Shown: positions 1-11,500 of the stretch, one piece after another
How the letters are laid out: each line of letters opens with the position of its first letter
Numbering within the stretch: position 1 is the first letter of the stretch
Source of the DNA: Delphinapterus leucas
Taxonomy: Eukaryota; Chordata; Mammalia; Artiodactyla; Monodontidae
Assembly: GCF_002288925.2 (NCBI RefSeq)
Contig: NW_022098092.1
Coordinates: 869,498-933,497, forward strand
Length of the DNA stretch: 64,000 bases
Direction of reading: 5' to 3'
The notes under the pieces: model-generated
The model's input: only the letters and a program-made list of their open reading frames with translations
Databases searched by the model: none
Told to the model about the DNA's origin: nothing
Position numbers and translations under genes: made by a program

Positions 1-689
1 GGAGAGTGCAGTCCCCCCAGCCGAGGGGGCAGAGCCCTTGGCGGGGGGCTGAGTGGGCAACTGGAGAGACAGCAGGCCAGGGAGGGGCATTTTCCAGCTC
101 TGAGCAGCTTGAGCTCATTGGAAGTCAGCAGGGAGACAGGCGGTGGAGTACAGGGTACACAGGCAGGAACTGATGATTCTGGTGCTGCCTTCTTGGTGCT
201 GGGCCCCACCTGGGCCTTGGAACACTCACAGGGTACACAGGGTCCTGCTATAGGAAGGCAGCTGAGGCTACGGGCTAAAGGCCCCTGCCCCACGGCACAC
301 AGGGGGCAGCAGCCAGGGCTGGGAATCGAACCTGAGTTGGCCTGAGTTCAAAGCCAAACCTGAGAGTGGAGGAAGGGCTCCTCCCCAACTGGGACCTAAA
401 GTGGGGCAGGGTAGGGCACGTGGGGGCGACCCTAGGGTTCCAGGAGCTATGGTGGGGCAAGAAGAAGCTTGCTGGGAGCCTGCGGAGAACTCAGGAGGCT
501 GGGGTCAGCCCTGGGAGATTGTGCAGTGGGGTCACTACAGAGTGGCCAGGGAGAGTCCCAAGACCAGCCTAGGTTCTCCCACTCAGGGCCCGGGAGCAGT
601 AGAAGGTCAACTCAGCTTTCACCCATGTCCCTTGCCACTGACAAAAATGACTACTACTTGGAGACTAGGTCAACTAGGAAGGACCCTCA

Positions 690-1200
690 GCTGCATTTCA
701 AACTAGTTTAAGCAAAAACAGGGATAGCCCAATGATTATAAAGAGACACGTTATTAAGAGGACTCAATGCTGGAATTCTTTACCTTCTTTCTCTCTTTTC
801 TGTACTTCTATGTTCGCCTGTCAAAGAAAAAAAAAAAAAACAGGGATAATCTGTTTCATTTAACTTAAAAGGTTAATGGCTTCAGACATAGCAGGATCCA
901 GTACCCATGGATGTATATCAGGAGTCTCTGAGCCCCCGGGTCGCTGTCCGCACCCCCCACCCCCAGATCTCCCCCCACCTCCATTTCTCAGTTCTGCTTT
1001 TCTCAGTGCTGGCTTTATTCTCAGGCAACTCTCCCCATTATTAGCAAAGACGCCCCTCAGCCAGCTCCAGGCCCACATCCAGTGGGGCCAGCTCAGGGCT
1101 GGCTCCCATTGGACTGACTTGGGTCATGTGTCCATTCCTGAAGCAGTCACTGGTTCTGACCCACTGGCCTGAATCACATGCTCCCCTCTGGAGCCTGCAG
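690..1200 (+). repeat. Old interspersed repeat, family not named
   Basis: Degenerate copy of a dispersed family. Recurring landmarks are a CTGG(C/T)TT(T/C)ATTCTCAGGCA block (near 1008-1025), a CCAGC(A/T)CCAGG block (near 1062) and a TTGGGTCA(C/T)(A/G)TG block (near 1119). The same landmarks in the same order recur at about 29100-29410, 54565-55440 and 58720-59810. Divergence is high, so the copies predate the cetacean radiation. I cannot assign a Repbase name by eye. Confidence 0.55.
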
Positions 1201-1439
1201 TGGAAAATCAACTGGAAGATGGGCAGGGATGCCTGACCATGGACATCCACTGCACTGGGCAGACATCCTGCTCTCCACGCCTAGGATCCCTGCCCCCTGA
1301 CTCCTTCCCTAGACCCCACAGCTGTAGCCTCAGGAGCTACTACCAAATTCCAGGCCAGCCCCTGGATGCAAAAATGGGGGTGCTAGAAGGGGAAGCAGGG
1401 AGGGTGTGTGCTATGCTGAAATGATGCAGGACAGACTGG

Positions 1440-2130
1440 GGTTCCCATACAGATTTTGCCACTCACCAGCTGTGTATTACAGGGCAAGTAACTGCCCCTT
1501 TCTGAACCTTGGTTTTCCCAGCTGTGAAATAGTAATAATGGCCAACGTGTCAATAGCACCTACTATGTGCAGTTGCCATTTTAAGCATTTTCTAGATACT
1601 TTAAAAAAATCCTCAAACAGGGTCTTCCCTGGTGGCGCAGTGGTTGAGAATCCACCTGCCAATGCAGGGGACATGGGTTCGAGCCCCGGTCTGGGACAAT
1701 CCCACATGCCACGGAGCAACTAAGCCCATGCTCCACAACTACTGAATCTGTGCTCTAGAGCCCGTGAGCCACAACTACTGAGCCTGTGTGCCACAACTAC
1801 TGAAGCTCGCACGCCTAGAGCCCGTGCTCCACAATGAGAGAAGCCACCGCAATGAGAAGCCCGCGCACTGCAACAAAGAGTAGCCCCCCCCCACCGCAAC
1901 TAGAGAAAGCCCATGCGCAGCAACAAAGACCCAGCACATCCAAAAATAAATAAATAAAATAAACAAATTAAAAAAGAAAACTCCTCAAACAGACCCTATG
2001 AGGTGGGTACCATCATTATCATCCCCATTTTATAGTGAGACAAGAAAGGCCAAGCAGAGTCTAAAGTCACACGGTAGTCTGTGCGGCTCAGGAGCAGAGC
2101 TAAGTGGTGAAAGTGGCTGGCCCCATGCCA
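1440..2130. repeat. MIR-type ancient SINE segments, split by a younger SINE
   Basis: 1455-1545 reads as a MIR core in sense orientation: acceptable matches to 'CCAGCTGTGT..', 'GGCAAGTAACTGCC' and a 'CTGTGAAAT' end. From about 1550 to 2070 a second MIR-like segment runs antisense ('CTACTATGTGC', 'CCCATTTTATAG'). The second segment is interrupted at 1620 by the CHR-type SINE and resumes at 1983. Confidence 0.65.
1621..1982 (+). mobile_element. CHR-type tRNA-derived SINE (full length)
   Basis: Starts with the tRNA-like head (CTTCCCTGGTGGCGCAGTGG, and GGGTTCGAGCC as B box near 1676-1686), continues through the diagnostic ACAACTACTGA repeats, and ends in an AAATAAATAAATAAAAT tail. It is flanked by a perfect 10-bp target duplication, CCTCAAACAG at 1611-1620 and 1983-1992. 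It is inserted into an older MIR. Confidence 0.93.
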
Positions 2131-2424
2131 GGGGCAAGACCTGGAAAGTGCTGGGAGCATTGTAATGATGAGGGGGCAAATTCTGAAGGTGTGCTTGGTA
2201 GGAACTTGCAGAGGGAGGGTGAGGGCAGAGAAGGCTCCACCAGCTGGTGCTGAAAAAGTCCTGAAACCTACATGTCAGCCTTGAAGCCTTCTCTGAGAGG
2301 TGTGGGGGAGTGCAGAGCAGGAAGGTGGGCGTGGGAGGGCGGGGCTGCAAGGAGGAAGGGGAAGGGGTTCTTGCTTCCTAAGCCTTCATCCAGTCATATC
2401 TTATCCTCACAACATGTTGTCAAA

Positions 2425-2490
2425 GAGGAAACTCAGAGAGGGAAAGCATTTTCCTCAAGGTCACACAGCAAGTGACCAGCTTCTGGATCT
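2425..2490 (-). repeat. MIR fragment
   Basis: Contains the antisense MIR signature: AGAGGAAACTCAGAGAGGG followed by AAGGTCACACAGCAAGTG. Short and degenerate. Confidence 0.6.
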
Positions 2491-2989
2491 GAATCCTCCC
2501 TCTTTCTTGGCTTTTCCACTCTGGGGACCCAGAAGCCATTGGACTAGGCTCCCAGTGCTGAGGGGGGGAGGGGCAGGGAGGAGCTGGAGATCTAGGAGTG
2601 GGAGAGACTTGAAGGGTGATCAGTGCTGGGAGTGGTAGACATGAAAGCCTGGTGGGAGGGCCTCCAAGGAGGCACCCAGCACCCACCCACCAAAGCTGAG
2701 TGTGTGGGTTTCAGGGGCAGCAGGTAGCTGATGGGAGGCAGATTTGCAGAAGAGGTAGTGATCATTGGTCACCCTGCTCCCACCGGTTGAGGAAACTGAG
2801 GACTACAACAGGGCCACTGAACTTGGCAATTTAGTGGTCTCTGGCGACCTTGGCCAGAGCAGTGCCAGGGAAATGCGGGAAGGAGACAGACTACAGATGT
2901 ACAAATTATAGGATGATAATGATGTGGAGGGGTGAAGGGTAGGCTCCAGGGAGGGTGAGCAGGGAAACTTCTTGCTCCCCTGAAAATAG

Positions 2990-3085
2990 AGAAAACTGGG
3001 CATGGGGCATATGGGGACTCTGTACTATCTTTGTAATTTTTCTGTGAATTTCAAACTGTTCTAAAATTAAGTTTGTTTAAAAATA
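2990..3085 (+). repeat. Probable L1 3'-end fragment
   Basis: The block GTACTATCTTTGTAATTTTT followed by TTCTAAAATTAA and an A-rich end resembles the 3' terminus of old L1 elements. It is too short for family assignment. Confidence 0.45.
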
Positions 3086-4009
3086 TAGATGGCAAAGAGG
3101 TAAGAGTGGGTGTGGCTGGAGTTTGTAGGTGGCTGGGGGGAAGCAGGAATTTGAGGAAGGGAGAGCATGCAGGTAGGGCTTCTGTTTTTTGGATGTGAAA
3201 TTGAGTGAGCAGGAGGCTGGGGAGGGGGCTTTGGGATGGGGAGATGAAAGGCATTCTGGGCTGGGAAAAGTCAAAGGAAGCAGGAAGGGACTGAGGCTGG
3301 AGATCCCTCTACCTACCGCTCCCAGGCACCCCTCAGCCCTGCTGTGGGGTCTTCCTCCCTCCCCGGAAATCCTACTGACTCTGCCTGGGACTTGCTCCAA
3401 GTGGGGGCCGTGGAGAAACTGCCAGGGCCAGGGGTCCATGGGCATAGTGGACGCAGAGAGTTCCCATGAAATGTATTGAGTTTTAAGAGGTTCTTCCCAC
3501 CCCAAAGTGCTGGGACCCACTGCTGGAGATCAGTGCACACACTGCTCTCCTCCTCTTGGCCCAGCTGGTTACCCAACTCAGAACTCAGAGGCCCAGCCCC
3601 ACCACCTCCCAGATTGGACCAGGTAAAGTTTGCTCAGGTTCTGTCACCTCCTCTGGGAGGACAGGGGTGGGAGGCTTTGTAGGTGGTGGTAAAGGCTTCT
3701 GAGAGCTGCAGAGGGTTTCAGGATTCCAGCTCAGACAGGAGCAGAGATGCTCCAGGAGGCCCTGGCAGTGGTGTCCACTTCCCCTCGAGGGACTCCTCTT
3801 AGGCCCCAGTGTTTTCTGTGTTCAGAGCTTTGGGAAATTAAGGTGCCAGGAAGCTGGCCCTGGAGTGTCCTTGGAGGAGCCCTGCCCTGAGAGTCTGGGG
3901 TTAGATTCCTCTGGGAGGCCTGAGGCTTGGGAGAGAAGGCAAAGGATCTCCTAGTCTGGCCCCACCTGAGAGGACTCAGGGGGCAGCTGGTAAGGGAGGG
4001 GTGCTCAGC

Positions 4010-4540
4010 ATAGGGTAGGGCAGGGATGGGGTAGAGGTTGGCAATGTTGGGGTAAGGAGCTGAGAATGGTCTAGGAGGTAGGGATGGAGGGGTGTGGTTG
4101 GGAACAGGGATCAGAATGGGAATAGGGTAGGTTGGAAAGAGGAGGGTGCAGCTAGGGATGGGGTCTGATGAATGGGTAGTGGGTGTGTGCTAAGCATGGG
4201 GTTGGGAGTGGGGCTGGAGCTGGGAGGGGAAAGAAATGGGCTGGATTTGGGGATGAAGACAGCAGTGGACAGTGATGGGGATGGACTAGGAATGGGCCTT
4301 TCAGAGGTGGGGATGGGCTGCAGATGGGCCAGGGGTGGCTGGCACGGGAACTGGGTTGGGACTGGAGGTTGGGATGGACCAGGGATAGGGGTGAGGCTGG
4401 GTGGAGATAAATTAAGGACGGAGTGGGGCTGGGCCGGATTGGAATGGAGTGGATTTGGGATTGGGACCGGGAGCTGGGAAGGAGAGGGATGAAGCTGGGC
4501 CTGGATAGGGATTGGAGAGGTGGGGACGGGGCTAGGTTTG
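4010..4540 (+). repeat. Strand-asymmetric G-rich degenerate repeat (GGGATGG/TGGGG units)
   Basis: About 530 bp dominated by irregular GGGATGG, TTGGGG and GGGAATGGG units, with few runs of C on this strand. There are many G-triplets spaced by 1-7 bases. It ends where the DBN1 CpG island starts. The long minus-strand open frame across it (4111-4923) encodes only low-complexity Pro/Ser/Leu sequence and is a by-product of composition. Confidence 0.75.
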
Positions 4541-4579
4541 TGGCTGGGGGCACCACAGGTGAGAATTTGGGACACGGGA

Positions 4580-5560
4580 AGAATGGCCCCGTGCAGATGG
4601 GTATGCCCGCCCGGGCGCGGGGTGCAGGGACTGACGGCGAGGGGCGTGGGGGCGCCCCGGGGCAGGCCGGGAAGGGGGGGCGGGCCTCCCCTCTGCCGGG
4701 TCGGGGCGGCGCTAGGACCGAGCGCGCGGAGTGAGCGAGCCGGGCGGAGCCAGCGCCCCCCGCCCCCCGCCGGCCGGCTCCCCTCCCCCGGCCGCTGGCT
4801 CGCTCGGCTCGCAACGCTGCAGAGGCTCCGAGGCGGCGGCGGCGCGGCGACTCCCTCTTTCCCTCCCTCCTTCTCCGTCCGTCCGTGCGTCTGTCCGTTC
4901 GGCCTCGGTCCGGCCCGCAGCATGGCCGGCGTCAGCTTCAGCGGCCACCGCCTGGAGCTGCTGGCGGCGTACGAGGAGGTGATTCGGGAGGAGAGCGCGG
5001 CCGACTGGTGAGCCCCCGCCCCCGCCCCCCAGCCCCTTTGTCCCCGCGCCGCCGCGCCTTTGTTTCCACCCGGCCCAGTCGCCCCGCAGCCGGGAGGGAG
5101 GGGGAGACCCCGAAATGGTGCAGCGGCCCGGGAGGGCCAGGGAGGGGCTGCTTTTGTGCGCGCCGGGGGAGGGGCCGGGCCGGGCCAGGCGGGGCACCGG
5201 CGGGCCCCAAGCGCCCGGAGGCGGCCCCAGCCGCGCGGTGGGAACGGTGGCCGGACGCGGGCTGGAGAGACGCAGGGTCCAGATGTGTGGCCCGGGGCCT
5301 CCCGGCCTTGTGGAAGCCCATCGCCCGCCCCCTCCCCTTTGCCTCGGGCCGGGCGGACAGGTGTGCATGGGCGGCCAAGGGCACCTTTGCCACCTTTGAG
5401 CGGGCGAGGACGGGGCAGGGACCGAGCTAGCAGAGCCAGCGCAGCCTACCCGGCCCAACCCGGCCCCGGCCACAGCACAAAGGAAAGCTAGGGCGGGGGA
5501 GGAGCAGAGCGGGCTGGGGGCCGGGGCGCCCCGCCCACCGGGGGGCCTCTCGGAGTTGGG
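4580..5560 (+). promoter_or_regulatory. DBN1: CpG-island promoter of DBN1
   Basis: Dense CpG and GC content surrounds the first coding exon. No TATA box is evident. A pyrimidine-rich stretch with CCGTCCGTCCGTGCG at 4877-4891 lies just upstream of the start codon and is a plausible initiator region. The exact start site cannot be read from sequence. The island extends into intron 1, as is usual for this gene. Confidence 0.75.
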
Positions 5561-8500
5561 GTGTGATGGAAAGACGTTCATTGCCACAGGGCCACCGCCA
5601 AGTGACTCCTGTTCCCCTGAGGGGTCGAGGAGGAGGCAAGGATAAGTGCTCTCCTCGATGCCAAGGGGATTGCAGGGAGTAGGCAGCTGGGCTGGGACAT
5701 GCCAAAGGAACTGAACTGCCTGCCTAGGGAGCCAGGTGGGGTCCCTGGGAGGAAGCCCCCAGGCGCACCACTCTGCAGGGAGTTCCCAGAGAAGGATGAG
5801 GGGGTGAGTGGATCCACTGAGCCCCTAGCCCGGTGGCCCAGGGGCAAGGGGCTCTCAGCTCCTCTGTGGGGGAGGAGCTGGGCTGCCCTCTCCTCCCTCC
5901 CCAGCTGTTGTCTCCCCCTAGGCTGTGGGAGGGGTTGGACCACCTGCTCTGGGACTGGAGTCCCCAGGGTGGCAGGAAAGCCAGGGGGTTTCACACTGCC
6001 CCATTCAGGAATCATCATCCTCCCAAGATACTCTTCTCCTGGGGCAGATGCCCATTCTGTTCCCTAGGGCTCTTCTCCCCTTGGCAGGCAGGAAACACAA
6101 AGTGAAGGCAGGTCTGAGGGACCTCACTTGGGCTGGCCTCACCCTCATGCTGGGAGGACACTGACCTGGGGGCTGGAGGAGGGGACAAGATGGCCAGGCA
6201 TCCATGCCACAGTACTGCAGCACTGGCGGGCGGCCAGGCCTGGAGGGATGGACGCGGGAGACAAGCAAGCTCTCGTGTCCTGCGGGTCAGTCGCAGGAGA
6301 GGCCAGCACAGGCTAAGCGGGCAAGCGGCCCATCCGTTGTCCCAGCCCTGCCCCATGGGGACTGAGATCATGGGAGGAGTTCAGGGCAAGTGGCCGGCTT
6401 GGCCTGGTGGAGGAGCTGGCCTTGGGATATGGGCCATGCCTGGAGAGAGGCACAGCCCACCTCAGAACCCTTGCCGTCCAGTCTGGGGGTGCTGCCTGCC
6501 ACCACCCCATTTACCCCTACCTTCCCAAAGGCAGAGCTCCCACAGCCACTGCTGGCCCACATCCTGCTCAGCAGAGGCCTGGGCTCCCACCACCCAGCAG
6601 CATCCATGTGGCCAAAGTGAGTTATTCATCACTGGCGTGCCTCACCCCTCCCCCACCCCAATCTGCGTTGTGTGTGGGACACACACAGATGTACACATGC
6701 ACCGTCATACATACATACATTTGCTCACTCCCAAGGGCCGAGATAAACATTTGGTAGAAAGGATGTGAGGATCACCCTGCAGAAGGGGACATGAGGGCCC
6801 CCAGCACCTAGCACAGAGCTCCACAGGGGTACAGTGGAGTCTCAAGACTCAGGGGCAGACCCTGTACTCAGAGGCTGGAGGAGGGCGTCTTGGGTAAAAT
6901 TGCTGTCTGGGCAAACGGGGCTTGGCACTTCCCTCCCTTACCTTGCCTCTGAGTGGGGAGTAGGGGTGGGGGAGTTCACTCCTAGGTGGCTCGCTCTGAA
7001 ATGGACCGCTGCCCTGATGCTGGCAGCAGGGGACCCAGGAAGTCAGACTGTGTAGTGAAAAGAACTCGTGTTGTCCTGGATGTGATCCGACTCGCTATAC
7101 ATAGCCACACCAAGTCTCTGCTCCTCTCTGGTCCTCTTGAAAAGAGGAAAAGGGGATTGGGCTCAACCATACCTGGGATACCCAAGGCCCTTCCAGTTCT
7201 GATATCCTGAGAGTGTGATTGTCCTGAAGAATCCACCTGCCCTGAGCCCCCCATCCTCAGCTGACCCCAGGATCTCCCTGGAGCTGCTACATTCCAGCTC
7301 CCACCTCACCCCAGTCCACTTTCTCTGGCCAAGATGGTCCCACCTTCACGAAGCTTATAGTTCAGGACAGTGTCTGTCTCCAGGGGTTGGAGGTGGTGTA
7401 GATTCCTGCCCCCCTCCATCCTGATTCCTTGCAGTTTCACCAGCTCCCACCCACCCAAGGCTCAGGCCACCTCGAATGTGTTTGAGAAGCACTGGTGGTC
7501 TAGTGAGATCTGGGGCAGGCTCAGGTGCCTCTTCCTGTCCCTGCTGGAGTGTGGTAAGCGCTTTGGGGAGGTGCAGCGCAGGGCAGGGCTTCATGGGAGC
7601 TGGCATTGGGTCCCTGAGAGATTTCAGTCAGGGATGGGCATGGGGTGGAGGAACAGGTCTGGCCTCCCTGTGAAGGGAACCACATATGCAGAGGCTCCAG
7701 GTTGGGAAATATCCAGAACTGTGCTGGGAATCAGGGAGCCATCCAATGTGACCCGAGTGTATGGTATGGATACGGAGGTCTGGCTGGAAAGGCAGGTGGG
7801 CGGAGCTCAGGGTTGAAGGCCTGCTGAAACCTTTGAACTTAACTATGGTTTCCACCAGGTAAGGGCCAGGGCTGCAGCAGGAAAGGTGGCTGCAGGTGGG
7901 TAGGCAAGGAGTAAAGAATGGAAGGGGCAGGTTCCTGGGAGGAGCCAGGGTCCCTCAGAGAGCCTGGGAGAGGCTGACAAGTCACCCCAGGGAGGTGTGA
8001 TGGCCAGAGCAGTGTCTGGGAACCAGGGTCTTGGAGTTCTACCTCAGTTTCTCATCTGTGGAATGGAGAAGGGAAGACCCTGCTTCTCTAAGGGCCTTTT
8101 GTTCCCAGTGGTGGGTTAGGGCAGCCAGACAGGTGGTGGGACAGCTGTGTTGAGAAGCAGCTGCCAGGACTGTAGCCTGGGCAACAGTTGGACCAGGAGC
8201 TCCCGGCCCCACAGCCCACCTGTGTCCCTTTCAGGAGGGAGGGATCCCGAGAAGCAGGGGGCTGGGGGCCCATTTGGCTCTGGCAGTGACTTGTGCTGAC
8301 CTCATGGGGCTGGGCCTGGACCAGGCCCTCCCTGCTCCCTCCTTGCTCCGCCCTCCACCCTCCTCCCTCTCTCCCTTCCTCCCTCTTCTCTCCTCCCTCT
8401 TTCCTTCCCTCCCATTTCCCTTGCTCCTTCATTTTCTCTTCATCCCTTCACTTCCCTCCCTTCTCTTGTCTTCTCTGTCTGCCTCCTCTCCCTGCTCGCT

Positions 8501-11500
8501 TTCTCTTCTGCATCTCCCTGGTGCTCCTGCTTCCTTTCCTCCTAGCCCCCTACCTTGGCAGTAAGGAAAGGGGAGCTCGGGGGAGGGGCTGAGCCTCCTG
8601 CACCTCTGGTACATGACCTTTATTCCTGGCCCCAAGCCTGTCCTCCAAGTGGGTCCTGGGGAGGAGCTATCTCTGTCTTCCCTTCTGTGAAATGGATGCT
8701 GTGCCACTGCTACCTGTGTAGAAAAAGCTAGGGAGGAGGAGGAAGGAGGAAGGCTGCTAGGTCAGCTTTCTGCCAAAGCTGAGAGGGAAGGCAAGGCCAG
8801 CAGTCCCAAGAGGCCAGAGCCTCAGCTAGGGCGGAGGAGGCCTAGGGCTGGAAGGCTAGGAGAGCACATTCACCCAGGGGCCAGAGTCCAGGCAGGAGTG
8901 ACCATGATGACCTCATCCCCATTTCAGAGAGACTGAGATTGAGACTGAGGGCGTGTCCCCTTGGGGTCCTTTGTGTTCAGGAGAATGCAGCTGGGGTGGG
9001 CCGGTCGCGTGCCAATTGCTGGGTTGCCATAGTTACCAGGGGATGCCCAGAGCTGAACAGCACCAGGTTCTCTCTCCCCATCCCCCTCGGTGTGGGGGGA
9101 GGGGCAGTGGGTACCGAGGCACGCGCCAGGTAGGTTCCTGGCAACGGCCAATGGGGATGAGGAGCGGTAGCCAGGGAACGGTAACCAAGGAACCGTCGCC
9201 TTGGAATCTCCATCTCACACCGCTGGCTGGGTTGCAGGCTGCTAGGGCCAGGGCTCTGAGGACGCAACACACTGGCTCACTGGAAGCAAGCGACTGGGCA
9301 GCGATTTCTTCCCCACTGCTTGCTCCCCACCTGACCCAGGCCTCCCTCCATCAGATCCCAGACTGTCCCTCACTGGGTTCCAGCCTGAAATGGTGCTTAG
9401 CCATTGTTGTCATGGTGACAAGGCTTAAGTGCTGGGCTGGAACCCCCCTCCTGTCCTGCCCCCTCTGTATCCCTCCTACCCCCGAGAGCCGTCTCCACCC
9501 AAAATTGGCTGCCTGGGCCCTGCCAGTTCTCCCAGCCACCCCTCCCTCTCCCCAGGGCTCTGTACACATATGAGGATGGCTCAGATGACCTCAAGCTTGC
9601 AGCGTCAGGAGGTAAGAATTCCAGCCATTCCTTTGCTTTCCTCTCCGCTCGCTCCTCCGGTTGTTTTCTTCCCCACCCGCCTGGCTCCAGGCCACCTCGC
9701 TGCCTTCATCCAGCAGACCCACACTTGTCTGGCCAAGTGTCCTTCCTGTGGTTATCCCTAAGATCCCCAGGGTGGGGAGGGAGGGAGACTTGTTTCCTGT
9801 TTGATTATGAGAAGACTGAGCCTCAGAGAGGGAGAGTGACTTGCCCGAAGTCACACAGCTAGGCGGGAACGGGCCTGGCAGGGATGGCCCAGATCACCCC
9901 ACTTTCTTGAGAGCCCTAAAAGGTTTTATTTTACCTCAGTGGGTGCCAGCCCCACGTGAGACTTGATGTGTGAAGAACACTTCCTCAGTTCTTCCCCAAG
10001 GTCCTGGGGGATTCAGAGGCAAAGCTCACACCTGCCTGCTGCCTCTTTCACACCAACACAGAACTCTGGGACTTCCAGATCTCTGGCGGTGCCTGCAGAG
10101 CCCACAAGAAGAGTCTTTGCTTTGGGTTCCAGGCCCTTTGTGGGGGAGGGATTCAGGAGATGGCGCCTGACACCCTCCTGATTCCCCCAGATGGGGGCTT
10201 GCAGGAGCTCTCTGGCCACTTTGAGAACCAGAAGGTGATGTATGGCTTCTGCAGCGTCAAGGACTCCCAGGCTGCTCTGCCGAAATACGTGCTCATCAAC
10301 TGGGTATGCAGCTATGGGCTGGGGAAGGGAGCCGAAGGCCCAAGAACGGTTATCCTCCATCCCACTCCACTCACTGACACTGCTGGAGAGAACCCCACTA
10401 GTCCCGGGAAGAGAGCCCTGGGCCTCAGCCTGCCGCCAACTCTTGTCCTTTCCCGACACCCCCTTTCGCTGGGTACTTTGCAGGTTGGCGAAGATGTGCC
10501 TGATGCCCGCAAATGTGCTTGTGCCAGCCACGTGGCTAAGGTGGCCGAGTTCTTCCAGGTGCGAGCAGGGTCAGGGCTTATGGGGGCGGTGGTGGGAGGG
10601 AGCCCTGCCGCCTGAACACGCCTTCTTCCTGCTGCAGGGCGTCGATGTGATCGTGAACGCCAGCAGTGTGGAAGACATAGATGCGGGCGCCATCGGGCAG
10701 CGGCTCTCCAACGGGCTGGCACGGCTTTCCAGCCCCGTGCTGCACCGACTGCGGCTGCGTGAGGATGAGAACGCCGAGCCGGTGGTCAGTGTGTGCCCCG
10801 GGCAGGCTGGCCCTGCCCAGGGCTCCGCCGTCCGGTTCCTCTCAGTCCTCACCCTTTGCGTGTGGGGGCTCCTGAGCACTCTGCCTGTGGGCTGCGCTCA
10901 CGCCAGGCCGCTTGACTCTGCAGGGCACCACCTATCAGAAGACCGACGCAGCTGTGGAGATGAAGCGGATTAACCGCGAGCAGTTCTGGGAGCAGGCCAA
11001 GGTGTGGACCCTGACCCCGGCCTGCAGGCTGAGCTGCCGCTCCCTGTCCTGACCCCATGGGGTAGCTCTGCCTTCTCTCCCTAAGGGCCTCGCTTGCACA
11101 GCATGGCCCATCTTACGTGCTTCCCCTACTGAAAGAGCGAGCCCCTGAGTTCTCAGAACCCTGGGTTGGGGATGGGCTGGAGGGCTGGGGCGGGCCCCAG
11201 GCTCAGGGCCTGCACTGCCTTGGCACGGGGTGCTGCAGAAGGAGGAAGAGCTGAGGAAGGAGGAGGAGCGGAAGAAGGCTCTGGATGAGAGACTCCGGTT
11301 TGAGCAAGAGCGGATGGAGCAGGAGCGGCAGGAGCAGGAGGAGCGGGAGCGGCGCTACCGGGAGCGGGAGCAGCAGATCGAGGAGCACAGGTGCGCCCCG
11401 CCCCACCCCCGGGGTGCTGGGCCGTGGGCCCCACGTGGGCCCATCCTGAAGGCTTGCCTGCACCTCTCATTCCAGGAGGAAACAACAGACTTTAGAAGCA

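Larger units (their letters stand above)
1..4580. other. Intergenic region upstream of DBN1
   Basis: No coding exon is recognisable here. By human synteny the next gene to the left should be PDLIM7, but nothing resembling its PDZ or LIM exons is present, so the window starts inside the PDLIM7-DBN1 spacer. The content is old interspersed repeats (about 690-1200 and 1440-2130), one young SINE (1621-1982), MIR pieces, and the G-rich tract at 4010-4540. The remainder looks like unique GC-rich spacer. Confidence 0.7.
5008..9555 (+). other. DBN1: DBN1 intron 1
   Basis: A 4.5-kb intron with the CpG island at its 5' end, a homopyrimidine tract at 8328-8550, a cluster of X-box-like palindromes at 9023-9419, and no young SINE or L1. 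The donor is GTGAGCC at 5008 and the acceptor CCCCAG ends at 9555; the codon for Trp29 is split TG|G. The absence of recent insertions fits a regulatory intron but does not prove it. Confidence 0.85.

Noticed and set aside
1621..1982. tRNA-like sequence that might be called a tRNA gene
   Set aside because: The A and B box sequences belong to the tRNA-derived head of CHR-type SINEs, present many times in the window with tails and target duplications.
1..4600. PDLIM7 3' end
   Set aside because: Expected next by human synteny, but no LIM-domain cysteine/histidine pattern or PDLIM7 C-terminus is visible; the human gap of several kb suggests it lies outside the window.
4111..4923. 270-codon minus-strand open frame upstream of DBN1
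   Set aside because: Its protein is low-complexity Pro/Ser/Leu caused by the G-rich tract on the opposite strand; no domain, and it runs into the DBN1 5'UTR.
4712..5587. 291-codon minus-strand open frame over the DBN1 first exon
   Set aside because: Antisense shadow of a GC-rich CpG island; no homology recognised.
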